Positions 35,443 to 45,874 of a stretch of 64,000 nt of DNA are shown here, in pieces. The stretch covers positions 1 through 64,000 of the forward strand of contig NZ_JOBH01000026.1 of NCBI RefSeq assembly GCF_000717745.1, written 5' to 3'. Each line of letters opens with the position of its first letter. Within the stretch, counting starts at the first letter, position 1. The stretch is from Streptomyces violens. Lineage in GTDB: Bacteria > Actinomycetota > Actinomycetes > Streptomycetales > Streptomycetaceae. The position numbers and the translations under genes are program-made. The notes below the pieces were generated by a model. It was not told the origin of the DNA. It saw only the letters and a list, made by a program, of their open reading frames with translations, and ran no database searches.

Positions 35443-36701
35443 ACCGTCCGCACTCCTCTCACTGCGGCGCGCGCCGCGTCCTTGGTGGCGTAGGCGCCGC
35501 TCAGCAAAGCTCCTCTGGTGCGGTGGACCGTTGCGCGCAGTCCGCCCCGCCCACCGCCGGTGGTGGTCAGGTCGCCGAAGAGCGCTTCGTACCGTCCCGC
35601 GATCCGTCCGGGATCGAAGCGGGCGGAGGACACCAGGGCGGCCCGACCCATGCGCTGCCGCCGCTCGTCGTCGTTGATCAGCTCCAGCAGCGCGCTCGCG
35701 ATGGCGTCCTTCTTTCCGACCGGTACCAGCCGGCCGTCCACGCCGTCGTCGATGATCTCGCCGGGACCGAGCGGGCAGTTGGTGGAGACCACCGGCAGCC
35801 CGCACCGCATCGCCTCCACAATCGTCATCCCGAAGGACTCCAGCCGGGAAGTGACGACCGCGATGGAGCCCTTGGCCCACTCCGGGTCGAGCGGGCTCGC
35901 CGGGCCCATCAGATAGATGTGGTTGTACAGGCCAAGCTCGTCGATCAGGGCGCGCAGCGCGGCCTTCTCGGCACCGCCGCCGTAGATCCGCAGCCGCCAG
36001 TCCGGGCGCTGCTCGACGACCGTGGCGAAGGCCCGGATCAGCAGGTCGTACCGTTTCACCTTGTCCAGCCGACCGGCCGCGACGACCCATTTGCCGGTGC
36101 CGTCGGCGGGCCTGATGCCGGGCTCGGGCACGCTGTTGGGCACCGCTTCGATGCGTACGCCGGGCAGCCGCAGCCGCTTGCGGTAGGAGCGGGCGTCCGC
36201 CTCGGTCACCGTGGTCACCGCGTCCAGCCGTGGGTAGACCGCGCGCAGCCGCCGGACGAGCGCCCTGCCGTGCGAATCGAGAGTGAGGTGCTCCTGTCCC
36301 ACGCGTGCCACGCCACGGCGGGCCTGCCGGGCGATGTGGACGTTCAGCCCGGGCCGGGTCCCCACCACGACGTCGGCCTCCAGCGACCGCAGATGAGCCG
36401 CGATCCGCCGGTCGGTGAGCGCGCTGTACTGCCGGAAGCGGCCCTCGGCCCGCGGGAAGATCCGGGCCTCGTGCAGGAAGGCGGGGTCCTCCCCGTCGTA
36501 GTCGGGGCTGTCCTTGCGGAGGTCCACCAGATGCCGCAGCCTGACTCGCGCCCCGGGCTCGAACACCGGCGCGTCACGGTGCCGGAAGACGGACACGATC
36601 TCGACGTCGTGCTGCTCCGACAGCGTGTCGGCGAGGTTGTACGTCGTCCGGATCGTGCCGCCGATGCCGTATGCGTTGTGAATCAGGAATGAGATATGCA
36701 T
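35439..36701 (-). CDS. Glycosyltransferase family 4 (GT-B fold)
   Basis: Retaining glycosyltransferase of 420 residues. The N-terminal Rossmann domain starts HISFLIHNAYGIGGTIRTTYNLADTL with the GG loop of GT4 enzymes. The donor-binding domain contains VVAAGRLDKVKRYDLLIRAFA and SRLESFGMTIVEAMRCGLPVVSTNCPLGPGEII, with the E-x7-E motif of this family. There is no transmembrane segment, so it is a cytoplasmic or peripheral enzyme, probably for a wall teichoic-type or other envelope polymer (inference). It is coupled by a 4-base overlap to the downstream beta-rich protein. Confidence 0.85.
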   Translation of the reverse strand: MHISFLIHNAYGIGGTIRTTYNLADTLSEQHDVEIVSVFRHRDAPVFEPGARVRLRHLVDLRKDSPDYDGEDPAFLHEARIFPRAEGRFRQYSALTDRRIAAHLRSLEADVVVGTRPGLNVHIARQARRGVARVGQEHLTLDSHGRALVRRLRAVYPRLDAVTTVTEADARSYRKRLRLPGVRIEAVPNSVPEPGIRPADGTGKWVVAAGRLDKVKRYDLLIRAFATVVEQRPDWRLRIYGGGAEKAALRALIDELGLYNHIYLMGPASPLDPEWAKGSIAVVTSRLESFGMTIVEAMRCGLPVVSTNCPLGPGEIIDDGVDGRLVPVGKKDAIASALLELINDDERRQRMGRAALVSSARFDPGRIAGRYEALFGDLTTTGGGRGGLRATVHRTRGALLSGAYATKDAARAAVRGVRTV

Positions 36702-36865
36702 CCGTCCCCGTATCCCATGGTTTTCGCGCGAACGTGGCCTGCCGTCCGCCTACCAAACGGTTAGACCGCCGTTGGAGGTTTCGGGTTGGGTGCTTTCGCT
36801 ATTTTGTTCCGGAAACGTGAGCAAATCGGTAGCCACGATCGGGAACCTCGGGCCACCGATCCGCA

Positions 36866-37432
<567 letters not shown>

Positions 37433-37479
37433 CTAGCGGCGGTCCGCCGGACCGGCCGCGCGGCACGCGCCCGAAGGCC

Positions 37480-37515
37480 CGTGCCCCACCCGGTCGGGTG
37501 ACCGGGCGGGGCACG
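37480..37515. terminator. Hairpin terminator between the two rpf genes
   Basis: Arms CGTGCCCCACCCGGT and ACCGGGCGGGGCACG pair with one mismatch around a 6-base loop, 55 bp beyond the LysM-Rpf stop. It ends that transcript before the second rpf gene. Confidence 0.7.
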
Positions 37516-37569
37516 CCGCCACCGTGGAGCCGCGGGAACGGGGGACGCGCGGACCCTGGCGGCCGGGGA

Positions 37570-38750
<1,181 letters not shown>

Positions 38751-39566
38751 GTGCCCCGCATGCTCGACGTCAGTGCCGACGTCCGCGCCGAGATCGGCGA
38801 CGAGGAGGCCGACCGCCTGCTGGCCGGCGACAACGCCCCCGGCGCTTACGACTGCACCTCCTGCCGCACCCCGGGCGACAGCGAACAGGAGCCCACCAGC
38901 ACCGTCCTGTTCATCGGCGAGGAGACCGCCGTCCTGGCGTTCGCCCACGCCACCTGCATCCCCTCCCAGGTCGTCACGGTGGCCGAGGAGCAGCTCAAGG
39001 GCGCCGTCCGCTCCATCACCGGCGAGGCCCCCGCCGACGCCCCGGCGGGCCCGCCCGCGCCGCGCTCCGCCGGCGGGCCGACGCCGGCCCCGCGCCAGGC
39101 GACCCTCGGCGTGACCTGCGGCCTGGTCCTGGTCGAGGGCGATCTGCGGCCCGCGCTCGTGGTGGAGCCGAGCGGTCCGATCACCCGCCCCGGCTCGGTC
39201 GGTCTCGACGACGATTTCCTGCCGCTGCTGCAGGAGCAGGGCTTCCACACGGTCGCGGACGTGGCCGTGCTGCCGGGCGGCGGGACGGGCTGGTCCGTGC
39301 TGCTCGCCATGGGCCAGCTGCACGCCGTGCTGCAGGACAGCGGCGAGAGCGGCGGTCAGAACGCCTGGTGGAAGGCGCACCAGCCGCTCCCGGTCTCGGA
39401 CGGCTGGCGCGCCGCGGTCAACAAGTCCCGGACGGTGGTGGTGTACGCGGCGCCGCACGGCTCGATCGGCCAGCAGCCGCGCGAGGACCTGATGCGCGAG
39501 GCGCTGGAGAAGGCCGCGGCACAGGGAAAGCTGGTCGCCATGAGCATGCCGCTGGCCGGCACCTGA
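38751..39566 (+). CDS. Conserved hypothetical protein with CxxC motif
   Basis: Protein of 271 residues, not recognised. An N-terminal segment carries CTSC (residues 36-39) and a later ATCIPS, giving three Cys plus a His (FAHATC) that could bind zinc. A Pro/Ala-rich linker (residues 94-118) separates it from a C-terminal domain of about 150 residues with alternating strands and helices. No signal peptide. The GTG start follows GAGGAG. Its own terminator follows, so it is monocistronic and divergent from rpf. Confidence 0.6.
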   Translation: MPRMLDVSADVRAEIGDEEADRLLAGDNAPGAYDCTSCRTPGDSEQEPTSTVLFIGEETAVLAFAHATCIPSQVVTVAEEQLKGAVRSITGEAPADAPAGPPAPRSAGGPTPAPRQATLGVTCGLVLVEGDLRPALVVEPSGPITRPGSVGLDDDFLPLLQEQGFHTVADVAVLPGGGTGWSVLLAMGQLHAVLQDSGESGGQNAWWKAHQPLPVSDGWRAAVNKSRTVVVYAAPHGSIGQQPREDLMREALEKAAAQGKLVAMSMPLAGT

Positions 39567-39585
39567 ACCGCCGTCCGGCGGGCCC

Positions 39586-39621
39586 ACGGGCGGCCGTTCC
39601 CCATGGGGGGCGGCCGCCCGT
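39586..39621. terminator. Perfect hairpin terminator
   Basis: Arms ACGGGCGGCCG and CGGCCGCCCGT (11 bp) with an inner CCCC-AT-GGGG extension, 20 bp after the stop at 39566. Confidence 0.8.
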
Positions 39622-39824
39622 CCGCGTACGGATGTCCGAGGCGTCACCGCGCAGACGGCGCGGACCCCACGGCTGCGGGCTTCCGGGCCCCGCAGAAGTG
39701 CGCGTATGCCCGCGATCAACCGATTCGCCACCAAAGGCCGCATCCCGCGGGGCTTCGGGTCGTTGGCACAGACGTGCACCCATACGACCCGTCCCCCCGC
39801 GCCCCGTTCCACTCCATCCCCGGC

Positions 39825-40109
39825 ATGCGCCCGTCGTACGAGCCCGCCGCGCACCACACCGAGCGTGGTTCGGCCACGCCGATCTACGACGCGCTCTACG
39901 CCGAGTACCGCCGCTCCTTCCGGGCCCTGCCCGGGGACCGTACGGGCGAGGACGAGCTGAGCCCGGAGGTGCTGCGGCGGATCTGGCGGCGCAGCACGCC
40001 CGCGGCGGCCGGCCGCCGCGAGGTGCCGCTGCCCCCGCAGCACTCCCGGGGCCACGCCCCGGCCGCGCTGCCTCCGGCGTCGCGCGACAACCGCCCGTAC
40101 CACCACTGA
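39825..40109 (+). CDS. Small conserved hypothetical protein
   Basis: Protein of 94 residues, not assigned. The central part (SATPIYDALYAEYRRSFRALPGDRTGEDEL) looks like a genuine folded helix-rich core, while both ends are Pro/Arg/His-rich. The ATG at 39825 is preferred because an in-frame extension upstream is Pro-rich and unlike a protein start, but no strong ribosome site is seen. It is convergent with der across a terminator. Confidence 0.5.
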   Translation: MRPSYEPAAHHTERGSATPIYDALYAEYRRSFRALPGDRTGEDELSPEVLRRIWRRSTPAAAGRREVPLPPQHSRGHAPAALPPASRDNRPYHH

Positions 40110-40116
40110 GTACGCA

Positions 40117-40156
40117 ACGGGCCCGCCCGCACCGCATCCGGTGCGAGCGGGCCCGT
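40117..40156. terminator. Bidirectional terminator at the end of the der operon
   Basis: An 18-bp stem with one mismatch (left arm begins ACGGGCCCGC at 40117, right arm ends GCGGGCCCGT at 40156) and loop CATC. It separates the small hypothetical gene from convergent der. Confidence 0.85.
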
Positions 40157-40173
40157 CCCGCTGTTACTGCTGC

Positions 40174-41643
40174 TTACTTCTTCCGGCCGCGCTTCTCGCG
40201 GACCCGCACCGAGATGTGGATCGGGGTCCCGTCGAAGCCGAACTCCTCGCGCAGCCGGCGCTCGACGAAGCGGCGGTAGCCGGCCTCCAGGAAGCCGGAG
40301 GCGAAGAGCACGAAGCGGGGCGGCTTGGTGCCGGCCTGCGTGCCGAAGAGGATGCGCGGCTGCTTGCCGCCGCGGACCGGGTGCGGGTGGGAGGCCACGA
40401 TCTCGCCGAGGAAGGCGTTCAGGCGGCCGGTCGGCACCCGGGTCTCCCAGCCGGCGAGCGCGGTCTCGATGGCCGGCACGAGCTTCTCCATGTGCCGTCC
40501 GGTACGCGCCGAGACGTTGACCCGCATCGCCCACGGGATCTGCACGAGGTCGCGCTCGATCTCCCGCTCCAGATAGAAGCGGCGCTCCTCGTCGAGCTGG
40601 TCCCACTTGTTGTACGCGATGACCAGCGCGCGGCCCGCCTCGACGGCCATGGTGATGATCCGCTGGTCCTGCACGCTGATCGACTCGCTCGCGTCGATGA
40701 GAACGACCGCGACCTCGGCCTTCTCCACGGCGGCCGCCGTGCGCAGCGAGGCGTAGTAGTCGGCGCCCTCCTGGAGGTGGACGCGCTTGCGGATGCCCGC
40801 GGTGTCCACGAACTTCCAGGTCTTGCCGCCGAGCTCGATCAGCTCGTCGACCGGGTCGCGGGTGGTGCCGGCCATCTCGTTGACGACCACCCGCTCCTCG
40901 CCGGCGACCTTGTTCAGCAGGGAGGACTTGCCGACGTTGGGGCGGCCGATGAGCGCGATGCGGCGCGGGCCGCCCATGGCTGCGCCGAAGGTCTGCTGCG
41001 GCGCCTCGGGCAGCGCGTCCAGCGCGGCGTCCAGCAGATCGCCGGTGCCGCGGCCGTGCAGGGCCGAGACCGGGTACGGCTCGCCGAGGCCGAGCGACCA
41101 CAGCATGGCCGCGTCCGCCTCGCCGGAGGGGCCGTCGACCTTGTTGGCGCACAGCACGACCGGCTTGCCGGCCCGGCGCAGCAGCTTCACGACGGCCTCG
41201 TCGGTGTCGGTCGCGCCGACCTTGGCGTCCACGACGAAGACCACCGCGTCGGCGGCCTCGATCGCGAACTCCGCCTGCGCGGCGACGGACGCGTCGATGC
41301 CGAGCACGTCCTGCTCCCAGCCGCCGGTGTCGACGACCTTGAAGCGGCGGCCGTTCCAGTCCGCCTCGTAGGTGACGCGGTCGCGGGTGACGCCCGGCTT
41401 GTCCTCGACCACGGCCTCGCGGCGGCCGATGAAGCGGTTCACGAGAGTCGACTTGCCGACATTCGGGCGGCCGACGACGGCGAGGACGGGCAGCGGGCCG
41501 TGGCCGGCCGCCGCGATGTCGCCCTCGACCTCGGCCAGGTCGAAGCCCTCCTGCGCGGCGAGCTCCATGAACTCCGCGTACTCGGCGTCGCCCAGCGCGC
41601 CGTGCTCGACGTGCTCGTCGCCGGTGGGGATCTGGTCGTTCAT
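40174..41643 (-). CDS. der: GTPase Der (EngA), ribosome assembly
   Basis: Tandem-G-domain GTPase of 489 residues required for 50S ribosome assembly. The first P-loop GRPNVGKS is at residues 58-65 and a second identical P-loop lies near residue 235. G3 motifs are DTGGWE and DTAGIR, and G4 motifs NKVD and NKWD. The C-terminal KH-like domain ends [15 protein letters not shown]. An acidic N-terminal extension of about 50 residues ([20 protein letters not shown]) is typical of actinobacteria. It follows plsC on the same strand after an 80-bp gap. Confidence 0.97.
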   Translation of the reverse strand: MNDQIPTGDEHVEHGALGDAEYAEFMELAAQEGFDLAEVEGDIAAAGHGPLPVLAVVGRPNVGKSTLVNRFIGRREAVVEDKPGVTRDRVTYEADWNGRRFKVVDTGGWEQDVLGIDASVAAQAEFAIEAADAVVFVVDAKVGATDTDEAVVKLLRRAGKPVVLCANKVDGPSGEADAAMLWSLGLGEPYPVSALHGRGTGDLLDAALDALPEAPQQTFGAAMGGPRRIALIGRPNVGKSSLLNKVAGEERVVVNEMAGTTRDPVDELIELGGKTWKFVDTAGIRKRVHLQEGADYYASLRTAAAVEKAEVAVVLIDASESISVQDQRIITMAVEAGRALVIAYNKWDQLDEERRFYLEREIERDLVQIPWAMRVNVSARTGRHMEKLVPAIETALAGWETRVPTGRLNAFLGEIVASHPHPVRGGKQPRILFGTQAGTKPPRFVLFASGFLEAGYRRFVERRLREEFGFDGTPIHISVRVREKRGRKK

Positions 41644-41723
41644 GAAGTCCGTTCCTCGTTCTGCGTGGTCGATGGGCCGTGTCGGCCGCGGCACCGGCCT
41701 TCGTACGGCCGGTGGGTGCGGCG

Positions 41724-42380
41724 TCAGCGGCCGGTGAAGCGCCTGGCCTCGGCCAGGTGGGCGGTCAGCCGCTCCTGGATGCGTACGGTCGCCTCGTCCA
41801 GCGCCTTCCGCGTCCGCCGCCCGCTGCCGTCGCCCGCCTGGAAAGCATCGCCGAAGACGACGTCGACACGGCCGCGCAGCGGCGGCAGTGCCGGTATCGC
41901 CCGGCCCGCCCGCTCCGCGCTGCCGAGCACCGCGACCGGCACGATCGGCGCCCCCGAGCGTACGGCGAAATACGCCAGCCCGGCGCGGAGCGACGCGAAG
42001 TCGCCCTCGCCGCGGGTGCCCTCCGGGAAGATCCCGAGGACGCCACCGCGCTCCAGGACGCCCAGCGCGTCGGTGATCGCGGTCCGGTCGGTGCCCGTCC
42101 GGTCGACCTTCAGCTGCCCGATGCCGCGCAGGAAGGGGTCCAGCGGCCCGGCGAAGGCTTCCTTCTTGACCAGGAAATGCACCGGCCGGGGCGCGGTGCC
42201 CATGATCATGGGGCCGTCGATGTTGTGGGCGTGGTTGCCCGCGAGGATCACCGGGCCCGCCGCCGGCACCCGCCAGGAGCCCAGCACCCGCGGCCGCCAC
42301 AGCCCGTACATCAGGCCGATGCCGATCCGCCGCCCGATCGCGGCACCGCCGGCGCTCGGCAGCCGGTCGGAGTCGGTCAC
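41724..42380 (-). CDS. plsC: 1-acylglycerol-3-phosphate O-acyltransferase (PlsC-like)
   Basis: Acyltransferase of 218 residues for phosphatidic acid synthesis at the membrane. The catalytic HX4D motif lies in [10 protein letters not shown], and the substrate motif is FPEGTRGEG. Strand IVPVAVLGS also matches. The GTG start at 42380 overlaps the cmk stop as GTGA, which means translational coupling. The cmk-plsC-der order is conserved in actinobacteria. Lyso-lipid specificity is assumed from the family. Confidence 0.88.
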   Translation of the reverse strand: MTDSDRLPSAGGAAIGRRIGIGLMYGLWRPRVLGSWRVPAAGPVILAGNHAHNIDGPMIMGTAPRPVHFLVKKEAFAGPLDPFLRGIGQLKVDRTGTDRTAITDALGVLERGGVLGIFPEGTRGEGDFASLRAGLAYFAVRSGAPIVPVAVLGSAERAGRAIPALPPLRGRVDVVFGDAFQAGDGSGRRTRKALDEATVRIQERLTAHLAEARRFTGR

Positions 42381-43102
42381 GCGGCGCTCTTCTCCGCGAT
42401 CTTCGCCTCGATGAGGGTGACCACGCACTCGATGACCTGCTCCAGGGTCAGGTCTGTGGTGTCCACCTCGACCGCGTCGTCGGCCTTGGCCAGCGGCGAG
42501 GTCTTGCGGGAGGAGTCGGCGGCGTCGCGCTTGATCAGCGCCTCGCGGGTGGCGGCCAGGTCGGTGGCCTCCTTGCCCTTGAGCTCACCGCTGCGCCGGG
42601 CGGCACGCGCCTCGGGCGAGGCGGTGAGGAAGATCTTCAGGTCGGCGTCGGGCAGGACGGTGGTACCGATGTCCCGGCCCTCGACGACGATGCCGCGCTC
42701 GGCGGAGCCGGCGATGGTCCGCTGCAGGTCCGTGATCAGGCTGCGCACCTCGGGGACGGCGCTGACGGCGCTGACCGCGGAGGTGACCTCCTTCGTACGG
42801 ATCGGGCCCGCGGCGTCCTGGCCGTCGACCGTGATCGTCGGCGCCGACGGGTCGGTGCCGGAGACGATCGCGGGCTTGGCGGCGGCCGTGGCGATGGCGG
42901 TCGGGTCCTGGATGTCGACGCCGTTGGACAGCATCCACCAGGTGATCGCGCGGTACTGGGCACCGGTGTCCAGGTAGCTCAGCGCCAGCTTGGCGGCGAC
43001 CGCCTTGGACGTGCTGGACTTGCCCGTGCCGGAGGGGCCGTCGATGGCGACAATCACTGCTGCCGGGGCGGTCCGGGCGGCGGTTTCCACGGTGACGAAC
43101 AC
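42377..43102 (-). CDS. cmk: Cytidylate kinase
   Basis: CMP/dCMP kinase of 241 residues. P-loop [12 protein letters not shown] starts near residue 22, followed by the long-type CMP-binding block ([14 protein letters not shown]), [29 protein letters not shown] and [21 protein letters not shown], all diagnostic. The start is uncertain: GTG 43102 sits directly after AAGGAAAG (short spacing), while GTG 43090 has more space. It is coupled to plsC by GTGA. Confidence 0.95.
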   Translation of the reverse strand: MFVTVETAARTAPAAVIVAIDGPSGTGKSSTSKAVAAKLALSYLDTGAQYRAITWWMLSNGVDIQDPTAIATAAAKPAIVSGTDPSAPTITVDGQDAAGPIRTKEVTSAVSAVSAVPEVRSLITDLQRTIAGSAERGIVVEGRDIGTTVLPDADLKIFLTASPEARAARRSGELKGKEATDLAATREALIKRDAADSSRKTSPLAKADDAVEVDTTDLTLEQVIECVVTLIEAKIAEKSAA

Positions 43103-43247
43103 CTTTCCTTGTGCACGGGGCGGGGATCCTGCGGCCGAATGTGGCCTCGGACAAGGTTACCGGGTACACGCAGACACGTTTTCCCCCCAGGGGCGTGGGG
43201 GGTTTGTGACTCTTCCCGCGGCGCGTCCATGGCTCTTCCCGCGGCGC

Positions 43248-44333
43248 CTACTGGCGGATGGACCAGCCGCGCTCGCGGAGCGCCGCGGTCAGCACCGGCA
43301 CCGCTGACGGCTCGACCGTGAGCTGGATGAAGCCCGCCTGCTGGCCGGTCGCGTGCTCGATGCGGACGTCCTCGATGTTGACGCCCGCCTGCCCGGCGTC
43401 CGCGAAGATCCGCGCCAGCTCGCCCGGCTGGTCACCGATGTGCACGGCCACGATCTCGTACGCGGCGGGAGCGGCGCCGTGCTTGCCCGGCACCCGCTCG
43501 CGGCCCGCGTTGCCGCGCCGCAGCACGTCCTCGATGCCGCCGGCGCCTGCGCCGCGCTTGGCCTCGTCGGCGGACTGCAGCCCGCGCAGCGCCTGCACCG
43601 TCTCGTCCAGGTCCGCCGCGATCTCGGACAGCACGTCCGCGACCGGCCCCGGATTCGCCGAGAGGATGTCGATCCACATGGCGGGGTCCGAGGCGGCGAT
43701 CCGGGTCACATCGCGGATGCCCTGGCCACAGAGCCGTACGGCGGTCTCGTCGGCGCCCCGCAGCCGCGCCGCGACCATGCTGGAGACCAGCTGGGGCGTG
43801 TGGCTGACCAGGGCGACCGCGCGGTCGTGCGCGTCGGCGTCCATGACGACCGGGACGGCCCGGCACAGCGCGACGAGCTCCAGCGCGAGGTTGAGCACCT
43901 CGGTGTCGCCGTCGCGGGTCGGCGTGAGCACCCACGGCCGGCCCTCGAAGAGGTCGGCGGTCGCGGCCAGCGGCCCGGAGCGCTCCTTGCCCGCCATGGG
44001 GTGCGTACCGATGTACGGGGTGAGGTCCAGGCCGAGCGCCTCCAGCTCGCGCCGCGGACCGGCCTTGACGCTGGCCACGTCCAGATACGCACGGGCCACG
44101 CCGCGCCGCATCGCGTCCGCCAGCGCCGCCGCGACGTGCGCGGGCGGCACCGCCACGATCGCGAGGTCGACCGGGCCCTCGGGCTCCTCCACGGTCCCCG
44201 CGCCGAGCGCCGCCGCCGTACGGGCCTGCGCCGCGTCGTGGTCGGCGAGGTGCACCCGCACGCCGCGGGCGCTCAGGGCCAGCGCTGCGGAGGTGCCGAT
44301 CAGACCCGTGCCGATGACGATCGCGGTCCTCAC
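43248..44333 (-). CDS. tyrA: Prephenate dehydrogenase with C-terminal ACT domain
   Basis: NAD-dependent prephenate dehydrogenase of 361 residues, for tyrosine synthesis. The Rossmann start is RTAIVIGTGLIGTSAALALSARG, followed by IGTHPMAGKERSG (the substrate-binding His-Pro-Met-Ala motif) and DADAHDRAVALVSHTPQLVSS. An ACT domain (about residues 280-360: AYEIVAVHIGDQPGELARIFADAGQAGVNIEDVRIEH) suggests feedback control by an aromatic amino acid. The GTG start overlaps the aroH stop as GTGA, pairing mutase and dehydrogenase translation. Confidence 0.95.
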   Translation of the reverse strand: MRTAIVIGTGLIGTSAALALSARGVRVHLADHDAAQARTAAALGAGTVEEPEGPVDLAIVAVPPAHVAAALADAMRRGVARAYLDVASVKAGPRRELEALGLDLTPYIGTHPMAGKERSGPLAATADLFEGRPWVLTPTRDGDTEVLNLALELVALCRAVPVVMDADAHDRAVALVSHTPQLVSSMVAARLRGADETAVRLCGQGIRDVTRIAASDPAMWIDILSANPGPVADVLSEIAADLDETVQALRGLQSADEAKRGAGAGGIEDVLRRGNAGRERVPGKHGAAPAAYEIVAVHIGDQPGELARIFADAGQAGVNIEDVRIEHATGQQAGFIQLTVEPSAVPVLTAALRERGWSIRQ

Positions 44334-44692
44334 TGGGCGATGTCCTTCCGCAGCGCGCCCGCAGCGCCGAGGTAGACGTGCGCGATCTCGGCCTTGCTGA
44401 GGTCGCTCTCCACGTGCGCCAGGATCCGCACCACGCGGGGCATGGCCCCGGCGATCTCCAGCTCCTGCGCGCAGATCAGCGGGACGTCGGTGATGCCCAG
44501 CTTGCGGGCCGCCACGGCGGGGAAGTCGCTGTGCAGATCGGGCGTGGCCGTGAACCACACGCTGATCAGGTCGTCCGGCACGAGGCTGTTGCGCTCCAGG
44601 ATGGCGGTCAGCAGCTCGGACACCTGCTCATGCATGTGCTCCGCTTCGTCCCGCTCCAGCTGAACGGCCCCTCGGACCGCACGTACCGCCAC
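44330..44692 (-). CDS. aroH: Chorismate mutase, AroH type
   Basis: Monofunctional chorismate mutase of 120 residues in the trimeric AroH (B. subtilis) class, not the AroQ helical class. Markers are RAVRGAVQLERDEAEHM at the start, LTAILERNSLVPDDLISVWFTATPDLHSDFPA and the end HVYLGAAGALRKDI. Arg and Glu residues for transition-state binding are present. GTG 44692 is chosen since GAGGAG lies 6 bases upstream; a TTG further up is less likely. The stop overlaps the tyrA start. Confidence 0.95.
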   Translation of the reverse strand: MAVRAVRGAVQLERDEAEHMHEQVSELLTAILERNSLVPDDLISVWFTATPDLHSDFPAVAARKLGITDVPLICAQELEIAGAMPRVVRILAHVESDLSKAEIAHVYLGAAGALRKDIAQ

Positions 44693-44775
44693 GTTCTGCT
44701 CCTCGTACTCGTACAACCACCGACCTGATCAGCGTATCGAGACCCACTGACAGTCGCTGCGCGCGCCCGCCCTGC

Positions 44776-44789
44776 GAGACGGCCGTCTC
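44776..44789 (-). terminator. Palindrome overlapping the DraG-like gene stop
   Basis: GAGACGGCCGTCTC is a perfect 14-base palindrome that overlaps the stop codon of the ADP-ribosylglycohydrolase gene. It is a plausible short terminator upstream of aroH. Confidence 0.4.
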
Positions 44790-45801
44790 AGTCCCAGAGC
44801 CGGCCGAAGGCGAGCAGTTCGTCGCGGTGCTCGATGCGGTCCACCCAGGCCGCGGGCCAGGCGTCGGCGCCGAGGTGGGCACCGGCGAAGGCGCCCGCCA
44901 GGCAGGCGATGGAGTCGGAGTCGCCGGCGGTGACGGCGCCGCGGCGCAGGGCCGTGACGGGCTCCTCGGGGAAGAGGAGGAAGCAGAGCAGGGCGGTGGC
45001 CAGGGCCTCCTCGGCGATCCAGCCCTCGCCGGTGGCCAGGCAGGGGTCGGCCTCCGGGTCGGGGTTGCGCAGGGCCGCGTCGAGGCGGTCGAGGACCCCG
45101 AGGCAGTCGTCCCAGCCGCGCGCGATGAAGGATTCGGGTGACGGGTCCTGAGCGTGCTTCCACAGGTCGCCGAGCCAGTCGCTGCGGTAGACCGTGCGCT
45201 GGTCCTGGGCGTACGTGCGCAGGAGGGCGGGGAGGTCGGCGGGGCGGGCGCCCTGGGCCAGGGCGTGGATCGCGTACGCCGTGAGGTCGCTGGCCGCGAG
45301 GCCGGTGGGGTGGCCGTGGGTGAGGGCGGACTGGAGCTGGGCGGCGCCGGCGCGCTGGTCCACGGTGAGGCCGGGGGCGAGGCCGATGGGGGCCACGCGC
45401 ATGTTCGCGCCGCAGCCCTTGGAGCCGACCTGGCTCGCCTCCGTCCAGGGGAGGCCAGGCTCGCTCAGCAGGCGGCAGGCGGTCAGGCAGGTGTTGCCGG
45501 GGGCGCGGTTGTTGTCCGGGGAGCGCCACCAGGTGACGTACTCGCCGCGTACGGGCGGTTCGAGGGTCGCGGCGTCGAGGGGGCCGCGCTCCATGGCCGT
45601 ACGGAGGCCGCGGGCGAGCGCGAGCGTCATCTGGGTGTCGTCGGTGATGTACGCGGGCGTGGGCAGGTCGAGCCCGCGCCACGGGCCGTACGCGGCCTCG
45701 ATCGCCGGCACGCTCTTGAACTCGGTCGGATAGCCGAGCGCGTCACCGAGTGCGAGGCCGATGAGCGAGCCGGTCGCGGCCGTGGACACCACGGATGCCA
45801 T
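44788..45801 (-). CDS. ADP-ribosylglycohydrolase (DraG-like)
   Basis: ADP-ribosyl hydrolase family protein of 337 residues. The dinuclear-magnesium signatures are ITDDTQMTLALARGL near residue 50 and, toward the C-terminus, GDSDSIACLAGAFAGAHLG. The N-terminal GSLIGLALGDALGYPTEF also fits. It removes ADP-ribose from proteins or nucleic acid or cleaves related compounds. It is cytoplasmic. The upstream region has an almost perfect long inverted repeat (45809-45844) whose downstream arm contains the ribosome site, so special control is likely. A Nudix ADP-ribose hydrolase homologue lies 9 kb away. Confidence 0.85.
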   Translation of the reverse strand: MASVVSTAATGSLIGLALGDALGYPTEFKSVPAIEAAYGPWRGLDLPTPAYITDDTQMTLALARGLRTAMERGPLDAATLEPPVRGEYVTWWRSPDNNRAPGNTCLTACRLLSEPGLPWTEASQVGSKGCGANMRVAPIGLAPGLTVDQRAGAAQLQSALTHGHPTGLAASDLTAYAIHALAQGARPADLPALLRTYAQDQRTVYRSDWLGDLWKHAQDPSPESFIARGWDDCLGVLDRLDAALRNPDPEADPCLATGEGWIAEEALATALLCFLLFPEEPVTALRRGAVTAGDSDSIACLAGAFAGAHLGADAWPAAWVDRIEHRDELLAFGRLWD

Positions 45802-45808
45802 AGAAGAA

Positions 45809-45844
45809 CCACCCCTTAATCGTCATGGTGACATTAAGGGGTGG
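45809..45844. promoter_or_regulatory. Long inverted repeat covering the ribosome site of the DraG-like gene
   Basis: Arms CCACCCCTTAAT and ATTAAGGGGTGG (12 bp, perfect) are extended by GTCA/TGAC inside, around TGG, with one extra C. In the minus-strand transcript the 3' arm contains AAGGGGTGG, the Shine-Dalgarno for the start at 45801. It may be a protein operator, an RNA hairpin blocking translation, or the rluB terminator (TTCTTCT follows). Confidence 0.7.
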
Positions 45845-45874
45845 CTCGTCACTCTTGCAAGCTCGCGGTCCCGC

